From Mesorhizobium carmichaelinearum (GTDB taxonomy: Bacteria; Pseudomonadota; Alphaproteobacteria; Rhizobiales; Rhizobiaceae), in contig NZ_FZQR01000014.1 of the NCBI RefSeq assembly GCF_900199455.1, positions 1 through 64,000 on the forward strand: a stretch of 64,000 nucleotides of DNA, in the 5' to 3' direction. The notes under the pieces are model-generated. The model saw only the letters and a program-made list of their open reading frames with translations. It ran no database searches and was not told the origin of the DNA. Positions 1 through 8,245 of this stretch are shown in pieces; position 1 is the first letter of the stretch; every line of letters begins with the position of its first letter. A program made the position numbers and the translations under genes.

Positions 1-63
1 GGTGGGGAGGAGGGCTGGCAATGCCGCGGCTAACAAAGCCAATGACAGATGGCAGCGCTCTAC

Positions 64-226
64 GGCGCCCCCCTCTGTCCTGCCGGACATCTCCCCCACT
101 AGGGGGGGGATCGGCTGGGGGCGCCGTCTGCTCTTTTCTAGCGACGTTGGAGATTGGCGAAAGCGGAGATAACCGCCAATCTCCCCCCTTGTGGGGGAGA
201 TGTCCGGCAGGACAGAGGGGGGCGCC
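64..226. repeat. Long palindromic intergenic repeat element
   Basis: Two 36-bp arms at 64-99 and 191-226 are exact reverse complements of each other. A second, inner inverted repeat of 11 bp lies at 149-159 and 174-184, so the whole element can fold into a nested stem. The arms are C-rich on one side and G-rich on the other. The element sits downstream of pncB and codes for nothing I can recognise. The layout is that of dispersed palindromic repeats common between genes of rhizobia. It could also help end pncB transcription. Confidence 0.8.
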
Positions 227-289
227 AGGGAACTCAGCCTATCCAACTTTGCCGTCTCGTATGGCGATGCCGGTAGCACCGGCCACTCT

Positions 290-1594
290 TCACACCTTGA
301 CCAGTTGCTCCACGCGATCCTTTTGCCCAAAAATCCTGAGATACCGCTCGATCTCTTTCTCGTCCCCCGTCGCCTTGGCCGGATTGTCCGAAAGCTTCAC
401 CGCCGGCCTGCCATTGGCTTCCGTCACCTTGCAGACCAGCGATATGGCGTCGAGGCTGTTGGTTTCTGTCGGCGCGCAGCCTTCGAAATCATTGGTCAGG
501 TTGGTGCCCCAGCCGAAGGACATGCGCACCTTGCCCTTGAAGTGGCGGTAGGTCTCCTCGATGGTTTCCACCTCGAGGCCGTCGGAGAAGATCAGCAGCT
601 TCTGCTTGGGGTCCTTGCCCTTCTCGCGCCACCAGGACAGGATCTTTTCGCCGCCCTCGATCGGCGGTGCGCTGTCGGGGCGGAAGCCGGTCCAGTCGGC
701 AACCCAGTCCGGCGCGTCGCGCAGGAAGGAGGCGGTGCCGAAAGCGTCGGGCAGTACGATCAGCAAATTGCCGCCATAGTAGCGCTGCCAGTCCTGCAGC
801 ACCTTGTAGGGCGACTGCTTCAGTTCCTTTTCCGACTTGGCGAGTGCCGCGAACACCATCGGCAGTTCATGTGCGTTGGTGCCGAGCGCTTCGAGGTCGT
901 TGTCCATGGCAAGCAGCACGTTGGAGGTGCCGGTGAAGGCTTCGCCGATGCCTTCCTTCAGCGCCTCGACGCACCAGCGTTGCCACAGGAAGGAATGGCG
1001 CCGGCGCGTGCCGAAATCGGAAATGCGGATGCCGGGCAGCGCCTTCAGCCGTTCGGTCTTGGCCCACATCTTGGCCTTGGCGCGGGCGTAGAGAACATCG
1101 AGCGCGAACGGCCCGAAGGCCCGCATGGCGGCGCGGGATCGCAGTTCGTTGATGATGGCGAGCGCCGGGATTTCCCACAGCGTGGTGTACATCCACGGGC
1201 CGGGGAACGTCAGTTCGTACTGGCCGCCGCGCTTGGCCAGCTCGTAGTCCGGCAGCCGGAAACCTTCCAGCCAGGCCAGGAATTCCGGCTCGAAGATCTG
1301 CTTGCGGCCATAGAAATTGTTACCGCCGAGCCAGATCATCTCCTTCTTGGAAAAGCGGAGCGTGCGGGCATGGTCGAGCTGTTCGCGCAGTTCGCCCTCG
1401 TCGATCTCGTCGGCAAGGCGCACCGAAGTGGTGCGGTTGATCAGCGAGAAGGTGGCATCGACCTTGGGGTACATGCCCCAGATCATCTGCAGCATCAAAA
1501 GCTTGTAGAAATCCGTGTCGAGCAGGCTGCGCACGATCGGGTCGAGCTTCCAGGTGTGGTTGTAGACACGCCGCGCTATATCGGTTCTTGCCAT
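290..1594 (-). CDS. pncB: Nicotinate phosphoribosyltransferase
   Basis: Converts nicotinate and PRPP to nicotinate mononucleotide in the Preiss-Handler route of NAD salvage, in the cytosol. The 434-aa length is normal for bacterial PncB. Family signatures are visible: LLDTDFYKLLMLQ near residues 24-36, DFGTRRRHS at 193-201, and GTNAHELPM at 238-246, whose His242 aligns with the histidine phosphorylated during ATP-coupled catalysis in Salmonella PncB (family knowledge). The gene stands alone, with a palindromic repeat beyond its 3' end and a LysR gene ending upstream on the same strand. The ATG start is the first in frame and gives a normal N-terminus. Confidence 0.96.
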   Translation of the reverse strand: MARTDIARRVYNHTWKLDPIVRSLLDTDFYKLLMLQMIWGMYPKVDATFSLINRTTSVRLADEIDEGELREQLDHARTLRFSKKEMIWLGGNNFYGRKQIFEPEFLAWLEGFRLPDYELAKRGGQYELTFPGPWMYTTLWEIPALAIINELRSRAAMRAFGPFALDVLYARAKAKMWAKTERLKALPGIRISDFGTRRRHSFLWQRWCVEALKEGIGEAFTGTSNVLLAMDNDLEALGTNAHELPMVFAALAKSEKELKQSPYKVLQDWQRYYGGNLLIVLPDAFGTASFLRDAPDWVADWTGFRPDSAPPIEGGEKILSWWREKGKDPKQKLLIFSDGLEVETIEETYRHFKGKVRMSFGWGTNLTNDFEGCAPTETNSLDAISLVCKVTEANGRPAVKLSDNPAKATGDEKEIERYLRIFGQKDRVEQLVKV

Positions 1595-1728
1595 GCTTGC
1601 TGCCGCCTTCGCTGCCTGCCATCCACAATCGCGACAGGCCTCATAGCATCGAATTGGCCAGAGCGCTGCCCGCTTTCAGGCTGGCCCGACAAAAAGAACG
1701 GCCTGCATATGGCCATGCGCAGCCGGCC

Positions 1729-2703
1729 TCAGCCCGCCGCTTTTGCGCCGATAACCCTGAGTTGCGGACGCTTGCGGCGGCTGATGATACGGCCGGCGAC
1801 CGGGGCGTCGGCGCGCCCGTCATCCCCGGCCTTCTCGGCGAACAGCCAGTCGATGAACACCTGCACGATCGGCGTCGTGCGCATTTCGTTACGGCAGACG
1901 ACGTAGAAATCGTCGACCGCCGGCACCGAAAGGCTGAATGGCGCGACCAGCATGCCCCTGGCCAGCAGCGCGCTTGCGGTCACGGAATCGCCGAGCGCCA
2001 CGCCATGACCGTGCACCGCGGCCTCGGTCGCCATGCGGGCGTCGCCCAAATGATGGCGGCGGCCGCGTTCGAGGTCCAGTGCATCGGCGGCCGCCAGCCA
2101 GGTGTGCCATTCGCGGCCGTCGTCGCCATGCAGGAAGACATGGTCGGCGAGATCCCTGACGCTGCGGATCGGCCGGTTGTTGATCAGGGTCGGGCTGACC
2201 ACAGGAAACAGCTCCAGCCCCGACCATTTGCGCATCCAGCAATCGGTCCAGCTGCCGTTGCCATAGTGCACGCAGACATCGATATGCGGCGCACGGATAT
2301 CCTTGGGGTCGTTGGAGGGGCTGAGCGTCAGCTGGATGTCGGGATATTGCGCGGTGAAGCTACCCAGCCTCGGCGTCATCCACAAAAGCAACAATGCCGG
2401 CACGCAGGACACCGACAGCGCGCCGCTGCTTGCCGGCCGGGTCAGCCGCTGGGTTGCGGCGGCGATGCCGTCGAAGGCCGTCGATACCGCCGGCAACAGT
2501 TCGGCGCCATGCGGTGTCAGCCTGACCCGCTGGCCGACACGCTCGAACAGCTTGACGCCGAGCGACTGTTCAAGCGCCTTGATCTGGTGGCTGACGGCGC
2601 CATGCGTGACATTCAGCTCACTCGCCGCTTTGGTCAGCGAGCCATGCCGCGCCGTTGCCTCGAAGGCGCGCAGCGGATTCAGGGGTGGCAGGCGCTTGAC
2701 CAT
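1729..2703 (-). CDS. LysR-family transcriptional regulator (GcvA-like)
   Basis: 324-aa LysR regulator. The N-terminal winged helix-turn-helix covers about residues 5-64 (TKAASELNVTHGAVSHQIK is the recognition region), and a type-2 periplasmic-binding-like effector domain follows from about residue 95. It is divergent from the ureohydrolase gene, with about 200 bp between them and an inverted repeat (2720-2736) lying 17 bp upstream of its own start. The arrangement matches the LysR regulators GpuR and GbuR of pseudomonads, which control guanidino-acid ureohydrolases. Control of the neighbouring gene is an inference; the effector is unknown. The C-terminus runs slightly longer than typical GcvA proteins. 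Confidence 0.9.
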   Translation of the reverse strand: MVKRLPPLNPLRAFEATARHGSLTKAASELNVTHGAVSHQIKALEQSLGVKLFERVGQRVRLTPHGAELLPAVSTAFDGIAAATQRLTRPASSGALSVSCVPALLLLWMTPRLGSFTAQYPDIQLTLSPSNDPKDIRAPHIDVCVHYGNGSWTDCWMRKWSGLELFPVVSPTLINNRPIRSVRDLADHVFLHGDDGREWHTWLAAADALDLERGRRHHLGDARMATEAAVHGHGVALGDSVTASALLARGMLVAPFSLSVPAVDDFYVVCRNEMRTTPIVQVFIDWLFAEKAGDDGRADAPVAGRIISRRKRPQLRVIGAKAAG

Positions 2704-2719
2704 GGATGCCCGGTTTCTT

Positions 2720-2736
2720 TGTGAGATTTTCTCACA
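2720..2736. promoter_or_regulatory. Candidate LysR operator (inverted repeat)
   Basis: TGTGAG-N5-CTCACA is a perfect 6-bp-arm inverted repeat of the T-N11-A type bound by LysR proteins, in the divergent LysR/ureohydrolase intergenic region. A second, AT-rich palindrome (ATCAATTGAT, 2754-2763) lies 17 bp further on and may mark the promoter core. Binding is inferred from position and symmetry only. Confidence 0.5.
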
Positions 2737-2908
2737 GAAAACACCCTAACAATATCAATTGATTTTTCAATCCGCCTGCCGGACACTTCGCCTCGGAACA
2801 GCATCAAGACGTGAAATCTGCAGGCAGCCAGCGGGACAGCGACCCGGCCGGATGACGGTCGGTTCGCTTGAGGTCGCCGACGGCCGCATCAGTCCAGGAG
2901 GAACGGAT

Positions 2909-3970
2909 ATGGGATACGATCGCGGCAAGCTCGACGCGTTGCGTCGCAAATATGGCGAGAGCCATGGCGGCGAGATGTTCGACCCGAAATTCCGCAAGGT
3001 CGCCGACAAGATCTTTTCCAAATCGGGCACCAGGCTGGCGCCCTATTCCGGCATCCCAACCTTCCTCGCCGCGCCCTATCGTGAAATCGCGGCGGAAAAC
3101 CCGGATTTCGGAGATTTGCAGGTAGCGATCATCGGCGTGCCGATGGACCTTGGCGTCACCAACCGGCCGGGCTCGCGCTTCGGGCCGAGGGCACTGCGCG
3201 CCATCGAACGCATCGGCCCCTACAATCACGTGCTGGAATGCGCCCCGACCCATGAGCTCAGAGTGGCCGACATCGGCGACACGCCGTTCCGCAGCCGCTA
3301 TCGGCTGGAGATCAGCCACGAGGATATCGAGCGCCGCACTAACCAGATCGTCGATGCCGGCGTCATTCCGCTGTCGGTCGGCGGCGACCATTCGATCAGC
3401 CATCCGATCCTGAAGGCTGTCGGCAAGAAGGCGCCGGTCGGCCTGATCCACATCGACGCCCATTGCGACACCAGCGGCCTGTTCGACATGACCAAGTTCC
3501 ACCACGGCGGGCCGTTCCGCAACGCGGTGCTCGATGGCGTGCTCGACCCGACGCGCACCATCCAGATCGGCATCCGCGGTTCGGCCGAATATCTGTGGGA
3601 GTTCACCTACGAGTCCGGCATGACCGTGGTCCATGCCGAAGAGGTAACCGGTCTCGGTATCCCCGCCATCATCGAGAAGGCGCGCAAGATCGTCGGCGAC
3701 GGCCCGACCTATGTCTCCTTCGACATCGACAGCGTCGATCCGGCCTTCGCGCCGGGCACCGGTACGCCGGAAATAGGCGGACTGACGACGCGTGAAGTGC
3801 TTGAGCTGCTGCGCGGCCTCAAGGGTCTCAACATCGTCGGCGGCGATGTCGTCGAGGTGGCGCCGCAATATGACGCCACCACCAACACGGCGCATGCCGG
3901 CGCCCAGGTGCTGTTCGAAATATTGAGCCTGATGGTGTTCAGCCCGGCCATCACGGGCAAGGGAGCCTGA
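2909..3970 (+). CDS. speB: Agmatinase-family ureohydrolase
   Basis: 353-aa metal-dependent amidinohydrolase of the arginase/agmatinase fold, releasing urea from a guanidino compound. The di-manganese ligand motifs are all present: GGDHS at 158-162, DAHCD at 183-187 and FDIDSVDP at 271-278. I chose the ATG at 2909 because AGGAGGA lies just upstream (2896-2902); an upstream in-frame start would add 50 residues with no family look. About 65 residues precede the fold proper, longer than in E. coli SpeB. The substrate could be agmatine, guanidinobutyrate, guanidinopropionate or guanidine; the sequence does not decide. It sits between a divergent LysR gene and a polar amino-acid uptake system, and the window also encodes a urease. 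Confidence 0.88.
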   Translation: MGYDRGKLDALRRKYGESHGGEMFDPKFRKVADKIFSKSGTRLAPYSGIPTFLAAPYREIAAENPDFGDLQVAIIGVPMDLGVTNRPGSRFGPRALRAIERIGPYNHVLECAPTHELRVADIGDTPFRSRYRLEISHEDIERRTNQIVDAGVIPLSVGGDHSISHPILKAVGKKAPVGLIHIDAHCDTSGLFDMTKFHHGGPFRNAVLDGVLDPTRTIQIGIRGSAEYLWEFTYESGMTVVHAEEVTGLGIPAIIEKARKIVGDGPTYVSFDIDSVDPAFAPGTGTPEIGGLTTREVLELLRGLKGLNIVGGDVVEVAPQYDATTNTAHAGAQVLFEILSLMVFSPAITGKGA

Positions 3971-4051
3971 CAGCTGAAACGAAAAGGCGGCCGCCGCGCT
4001 GGAGCCGGCAGCCGCCTCAAACAATCAAAAGCTTCCAGAAGGGGAATACCA

Positions 4052-4861
4052 ATGACAATCCACTCGACACTGAAATCATCCATTGCCGCCATCCTGGTGC
4101 TCGGCGCCGCCGGCGTCGGCATCGCCACCCAGGCGGCCAATGCCGACGCGCTGGCCGACATCACCAAGGCCGGCACCATCAATGTCGGCGTCTTCGCCGA
4201 CTTCCCGCCCTTCTCCTCGGCCAGCGCCGATATGAGCCTCAAGGGCTATGACATGGATGTCGCGCAATACATCGCCGACACGCTCAAGGTGAAGCTCAAC
4301 CCGGTCGCCGTCACCGGCCAGAACCGCATCCCCTATCTCAACGACCATCGCGTCGACATTCTGATGAGCGTCGGTTACTCGAAGGAGCGTGAGCAGGTCA
4401 TCGACTTCGCCGCCGCCTACGCGCCCTACTACATCGCGGTGATCGGACCGGCGGCGATGACGGTCAAAGGCAAGGAAGACCTTGCCGACAAGTCGATCGC
4501 CGTCAATCGCGGCACGCTCGAGGACACCTCGCTCACCGAGGCCGCGCCCGCCTCGGCCGACATCAAGCGCTTCGACAACTACAATTCGGTCATCCAGGCC
4601 TTCATCTCCGGCCAGACCCAGCTGATGGTCGTCGGCAACGATGTCGGCGCCCAGGTGCTGGCCAAGCAGGATGCGCTGAAGCCCGAGCAGAAATTCCAGC
4701 TTCTCACTTCGCCCTCGCATATCGGCCTCAACAAGAACGAGGACGGGTTGAAGAAGGCGGTCAACGACGCCATCGCCAAGATGCTGGCCGACGGCAAGTT
4801 GGACGAAAGCTCGAAAGCCTGGCTGAAGACGCCGCTCAACCCCGACAATCTCAAGGATTGA
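4052..4861 (+). CDS. Polar amino-acid ABC transporter, substrate-binding protein
   Basis: 269-aa family-3 extracellular solute-binding protein. An N-terminal signal peptide of about 33 residues ends at ...AANADA; the mature part starts with the typical GTINVGVFADFPPFS strand and carries the GYDMDVAQYIADTL helix. It captures an amino acid or amino-acid-like ligand in the periplasm and passes it to the two permeases encoded just downstream. It lies 81 bp after the ureohydrolase gene on the same strand, so the ligand may be the guanidino substrate of that enzyme or an arginine-type amino acid (inference). The ATG at 4052 follows a purine-rich ribosome site (GAAGGGGAA). Confidence 0.92.
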   Translation: MTIHSTLKSSIAAILVLGAAGVGIATQAANADALADITKAGTINVGVFADFPPFSSASADMSLKGYDMDVAQYIADTLKVKLNPVAVTGQNRIPYLNDHRVDILMSVGYSKEREQVIDFAAAYAPYYIAVIGPAAMTVKGKEDLADKSIAVNRGTLEDTSLTEAAPASADIKRFDNYNSVIQAFISGQTQLMVVGNDVGAQVLAKQDALKPEQKFQLLTSPSHIGLNKNEDGLKKAVNDAIAKMLADGKLDESSKAWLKTPLNPDNLKD

Positions 4862-4867
4862 GTTCCC

Positions 4868-5524
4868 GTGGCCTTTGCCTGGCTCCCGGGTGCCTTGGGC
4901 GACATCGCGCACGGCGCGGTGACGACGATCCTGCTGATCGCCGTCACCACGCTGGCCGGGACGCTGCTCAGCATCTTGGGCGCCGCCGGACGGCGAAACG
5001 GTCCCGTGCTGCTCAAGCGGGCCATCGGCTGGTATGTCGAGGTGATGCGCAACACGCCGTTCCTGGTGCAGTTGTTCTTCATCTTCTTCGGCCTGCCCAG
5101 CCTCGGCATCAGGCTCGACCCGCTCCTGGCCGCCATGCTGGCGATGACGCTCAACATGGCGGCCTATACGATCGAGATCGTCGGCGCCGGGCTTGATGCG
5201 GTGCCGGGCGGGCAGACGGAAGCCGCCCTGGCGCTGGGATTGAGGCCCCGCCAGGTGTTCATCAAGATCGTGCTGCCGCAGGCGCTCAAGATCATCTATC
5301 CGGCACTCACCAGCCAGATCGTCATCATGATGCTGGAGTCGGCCGTAGTCTCGCAGATCGCGGTGCGCGAGCTGACCTATGAGGCCGACATGCTGCAGGC
5401 ACGCACCTTCCGTTCCTTCGAGACCTATTTCGTCGTGACGCTGGTCTATCTCGCTTTGTCGATGGCCTTGCGCCGGCTTCTGGTAACCGGCGGGCGCCGC
5501 GCGCTCGGAGCTGGCGTGTCATGA
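4868..5524 (+). CDS. Polar amino-acid ABC transporter permease 1
   Basis: 218-aa inner-membrane permease of the HisM/GlnP type. The GTG at 4868 lies 6 bp after the binding-protein stop and gives an N-terminus in register with the family. The cytoplasmic coupling EAA loop (EAALALGLRPRQVFIKIVLP, about 118-137) is intact, and about five membrane helices are evident. It overlaps the second permease by ATGA, so the two are translationally coupled. No ATPase gene of this transporter class follows. Confidence 0.9.
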   Translation: MAFAWLPGALGDIAHGAVTTILLIAVTTLAGTLLSILGAAGRRNGPVLLKRAIGWYVEVMRNTPFLVQLFFIFFGLPSLGIRLDPLLAAMLAMTLNMAAYTIEIVGAGLDAVPGGQTEAALALGLRPRQVFIKIVLPQALKIIYPALTSQIVIMMLESAVVSQIAVRELTYEADMLQARTFRSFETYFVVTLVYLALSMALRRLLVTGGRRALGAGVS

Positions 5525-6168
5525 TCGAATTCACCTTCTGGGATATCGTGCGCAACCTTCTGCTGGCTGCCCGCTGGACCGTGCTTTTGTCCCTGGCAGC
5601 CTTCGTCGGCGGTGGCATCGTTGGCATGGTCGTTCTGTTCTTCCGCATCGCCAAGAATAAATGGAGCCGGCGCATCGCCTCCGGCTACATCGCGCTGTTC
5701 CAGGGCACGCCGCTCCTGATGCAGCTGTTCCTGATGTTCTTCGGCCTGCCGATGCTCGGCCTGCGCATCGAGCCCTGGACCGCGGCGGTGCTCGGCCTGA
5801 CCTTCTTCGCCAGCGCCTATCTCGCCGAAATCTGGCGCTCCGGCGTCGATGCGCTGCCGCGTGGCCAGTGGGACGCCGGCGCCAGCCTTGGCCTGCACTA
5901 TCTGCAGGAGCTGCGGCTGATCATCCTGCCGCAGGCCTTCTCGATCACCCGCGCGCCGACGGTCGGCTTCCTGGTGCAGCTGATCAAGTCGACGGCGCTC
6001 ACCTCGATCATCGGCTTCGAGGAACTGGTGCGGACCTCCAACGCCATCAACAACGCCACCTTCGAACCGTTCAAGGTCTACGGGCTGGTGGCGCTGATCT
6101 TCTTCCTCATGTGCTTCCCGCTGACGCAATATGCCCGCTCGCTCGAACGGCGCGCGGCGGCCCGTTGA
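5521..6168 (+). CDS. Polar amino-acid ABC transporter permease 2
   Basis: 215-aa partner permease of the same class, starting in a 4-bp overlap with permease 1. The EAA-loop equivalent (WDAGASLGLHYLQELRLIILP) begins near residue 117. Its last 75 codons are repeated, with substitutions, about 1.3 kb downstream as a broken copy (7224-7447). It should form a heterodimer with permease 1 and needs an ATPase that is absent here, so the complex probably borrows one encoded elsewhere, or the operon has lost its own. Confidence 0.9.
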   Translation: MIEFTFWDIVRNLLLAARWTVLLSLAAFVGGGIVGMVVLFFRIAKNKWSRRIASGYIALFQGTPLLMQLFLMFFGLPMLGLRIEPWTAAVLGLTFFASAYLAEIWRSGVDALPRGQWDAGASLGLHYLQELRLIILPQAFSITRAPTVGFLVQLIKSTALTSIIGFEELVRTSNAINNATFEPFKVYGLVALIFFLMCFPLTQYARSLERRAAAR

Positions 6169-6169
6169 A

Positions 6170-6213
6170 GCAATTCCAGGAAAAGTGTCAAACGGTTTTC
6201 CGTCCGGAATTGC
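6170..6213. repeat. Dispersed palindromic repeat (GCAATTCC type)
   Basis: The outer arms GCAATTCC and GGAATTGC (6170-6177 and 6206-6213) enclose an inner pair GGAAAA / TTTTCC, forming a 44-bp imperfect hairpin immediately after the permease 2 stop. It resembles in design the element at 61101-61145 and is typical of short mobile palindromes between rhizobial genes. It may also act as a processing or termination hairpin for the amino-acid transporter operon. Confidence 0.6.
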
Positions 6214-6322
6214 GTCAAACAAAGAGCCTTCCCTCCCTTCGCCACGCAACTGTGATTTGCGATAAGCCGACCTGCGCCGCACTGTGAGCGTCACGGCTTT
6301 CTGCAGGGAGGGCGCTTTGGCG

Positions 6323-7186
6323 ATGCAGGCGAAGTATCGTGTCGCACTCGCAGGCCTATTCGCCCTTTGGATGGCGCAGCCGGCTGCGGCAGCCGACCAG
6401 GCACCCAATCACGTCAGCATTCCGGCCGACGGCGAGAACGAGCCTGCGACGCTGGACGCGATGCTGTTCAAGCCGCAGGGGCGGGGGCCGTTTCCGGCTG
6501 TCGTGGCCATGCATGGCTGCAGCGGCCTGTGGAGCAGCAAGAACAAGACTGAACTCAGCCCGCGCCATGCCGATTGGGGCCAGCGCCTGGCCGCTCTCGG
6601 CTACGTCGTGATCTTTCCGGACAGTTTCGGCTCGCGCGGACTAGGCCCGCAGTGCAAGAACGGCGACCGGGAGGTCGAACCCTATCGCGAGCGGGTGGAG
6701 GATGCCAACGCCGCCCGCCGCTATCTGCAGACGCTGCCCTACGTGAAGCCAGCCGCCATCGCCTTGCTCGGCTGGTCGAACGGCGGCTCGACCGTTCTCT
6801 ACACGGTCCGGCCGAAGGACAGGCCGAAGCCGGGTTCGCCGGACTTCCGCGCGGCGGTCGCTTTCTACCCGGGCTGCACGGCTCCGGCCGAAAAAGGCGA
6901 TTGGGCGACCCGCGTGCCGCTGCTGATTGTGATGGGCGACGCGGACGACTGGACCCCGGCCAAGCCGTGCAAGGCGCTGGCGGACGCCAACCCCGACAGC
7001 GTGAAGCTCATCCTCTATCCCGGCGCCTATCATGATTTCGACAACGAGGCGCAGCCGCTGCACGAACTGCACGGGCTGGCCTACACCGCCAATGGCGACG
7101 GTGTCGCCCATGCCGGGCTGAATCCGGCCGCCCGTGCGGCAGCACTCAAGGATGTGCCCGATTTCCTGGCTGTGTTGAAACAGTAG
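6323..7186 (+). CDS. Exported dienelactone-hydrolase-family alpha/beta hydrolase
   Basis: 287-aa secreted alpha/beta-hydrolase. The ATG at 6323 starts a clear signal peptide (about 24 residues, cleavage after ...QPAAAA) and follows AGGGAGG at 6305-6311; an upstream GTG would put 13 charged residues before it. The nucleophile motif GWSNGG has Ser instead of the Cys of classical dienelactone hydrolases; the catalytic Asp is probably in MGDADDWTP and the His in GAYHDFD. An oxyanion-hole strand AMHGCSG is visible. The periplasmic substrate is unknown. It lies between an ABC permease gene and a broken copy of that permease, which suggests it was brought in or kept when the region rearranged. Confidence 0.85.
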   Translation: MQAKYRVALAGLFALWMAQPAAAADQAPNHVSIPADGENEPATLDAMLFKPQGRGPFPAVVAMHGCSGLWSSKNKTELSPRHADWGQRLAALGYVVIFPDSFGSRGLGPQCKNGDREVEPYRERVEDANAARRYLQTLPYVKPAAIALLGWSNGGSTVLYTVRPKDRPKPGSPDFRAAVAFYPGCTAPAEKGDWATRVPLLIVMGDADDWTPAKPCKALADANPDSVKLILYPGAYHDFDNEAQPLHELHGLAYTANGDGVAHAGLNPAARAAALKDVPDFLAVLKQ

Positions 7187-7223
7187 GGGACATCAGACGA
7201 CCTGACTGTCACCAGGCAACGAG

Positions 7224-7447
7224 CGTTTTCGATCACCCGCGCGCCGACGGTCGGCTTCCTGGTGCAACTGATCAAATCGACGACGCTGACCTCGATCATC
7301 GGCTTCGAGGAACTGGTCGGGACCTCCGACGCCATCAACAACGCGACCTTCGAACCGTTCAAGGTCTACGGGCTGGTGGCGCTGATCCTCTTCGCCAGTT
7401 GCTTCCCGCTGGCGCAATACGCCCGTTGGCTCGAACGGCGCGCCGCC
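7224..7447 (+). pseudogene. 3' fragment of a polar amino-acid ABC permease
   Basis: This stretch is closely similar to the last 75 codons of permease 2 (about 5938-6163), with scattered substitutions and the frame preserved. It begins inside the gene at the codons for FSITRAPTVGF and has no 5' part, no ribosome site and no proper stop; the frame runs on into unrelated sequence. It is a remnant of a paralogous permease gene rather than a fresh copy, because silent and non-silent differences are spread along it. The insertion or deletion that made it may also explain the missing ATPase gene. Confidence 0.85.
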
Positions 7448-7584
7448 CTCTTTGGGTCATTTGATGACGTCGGGTGCGTCAACTGCGGGGCCGAAACCGG
7501 ACTGACAGTTTTCGGGACTAAATCGCGATTATTTGCCTTTCGTCACACGCCTCAAGGACAGGAACGTACGGCGAGAGTTCCTGC

Positions 7585-8220
7585 TTAAAAGCGAGACAGC
7601 AAGAGTCTGCATCCCGCATACGCAAAGAGCACTGATAGCGTGCCCTCGATTCCGCGCCGGGCCTTGGCGTACAGCCGCACCATTGGTCCGGTGGAGAAGA
7701 GTATGGCGTAACCGCAAAAGATGCTGACGCTTAAAATCGCACATCCGCCCAGGATAGTAGCGACTGTGTGCCAGGACGCGTTCGGGCCTAACCCTATCGT
7801 GACAAGAGCGATCCAGGCGAGAATTGATTTCGGGTTGCTGAGATGCATGAGCAAGCCTCGTCTGTACAGTTCCCGCCCCGTCTGTCCGCGGTCACCACCA
7901 GCGTCCGCCGCTATTTTGTGATCAGACTCCATGGCCGACTTACCCGCTTTGATGGCCAGATAAATCAGGTACAGGCCACCGAAGATCTTCAATATTGTCA
8001 GTGCCTGGGCATATTGCGTCAGCAATGCGGATATCCCGGTGGCCGCCATCACACCCCAGAAGATCGATCCGGTTACGACCCCGGCTGACAGAGAAAGGGC
8101 TGCTTGCCGCCCTTGTCGCATAGCGACGCCCATAATCCTCATCGTACTGGGTCCCGGACTGCCGGCAGCTATGATGTAGGCGACCCAGACAATGAGAAGG
8201 TGGTGAACATGTTCGGGCAC
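7585..8220 (-). CDS. LysE-family amino-acid exporter
   Basis: 211-aa LysE/RhtB-type exporter with about six membrane helices. The family signature near the N-terminus (SPGPSTMRIMGVAMRQGR) and the LLMHLSNPKSILAW motif in the middle are both present. I place the start at GTG 8220: it gives the standard length and lies 25 bp after the stop of the upstream gene, whereas an earlier in-frame ATG would overlap that gene by over 120 bp. It is co-transcribed with the trans-sulfuration enzyme, so the exported substrate may be a sulfur amino acid such as cysteine or homocysteine (inference). Confidence 0.9.
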   Translation of the reverse strand: MPEHVHHLLIVWVAYIIAAGSPGPSTMRIMGVAMRQGRQAALSLSAGVVTGSIFWGVMAATGISALLTQYAQALTILKIFGGLYLIYLAIKAGKSAMESDHKIAADAGGDRGQTGRELYRRGLLMHLSNPKSILAWIALVTIGLGPNASWHTVATILGGCAILSVSIFCGYAILFSTGPMVRLYAKARRGIEGTLSVLFAYAGCRLLLSRF

Positions 8221-8245
8221 GTATCGCTCTCTTTCACGTTTCCGG

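Noticed and set aside
191..2724. Long plus-strand frames (571 and 378 codons)
   Set aside because: Antisense to pncB and the LysR gene, and made of the low-complexity sequence expected for that.
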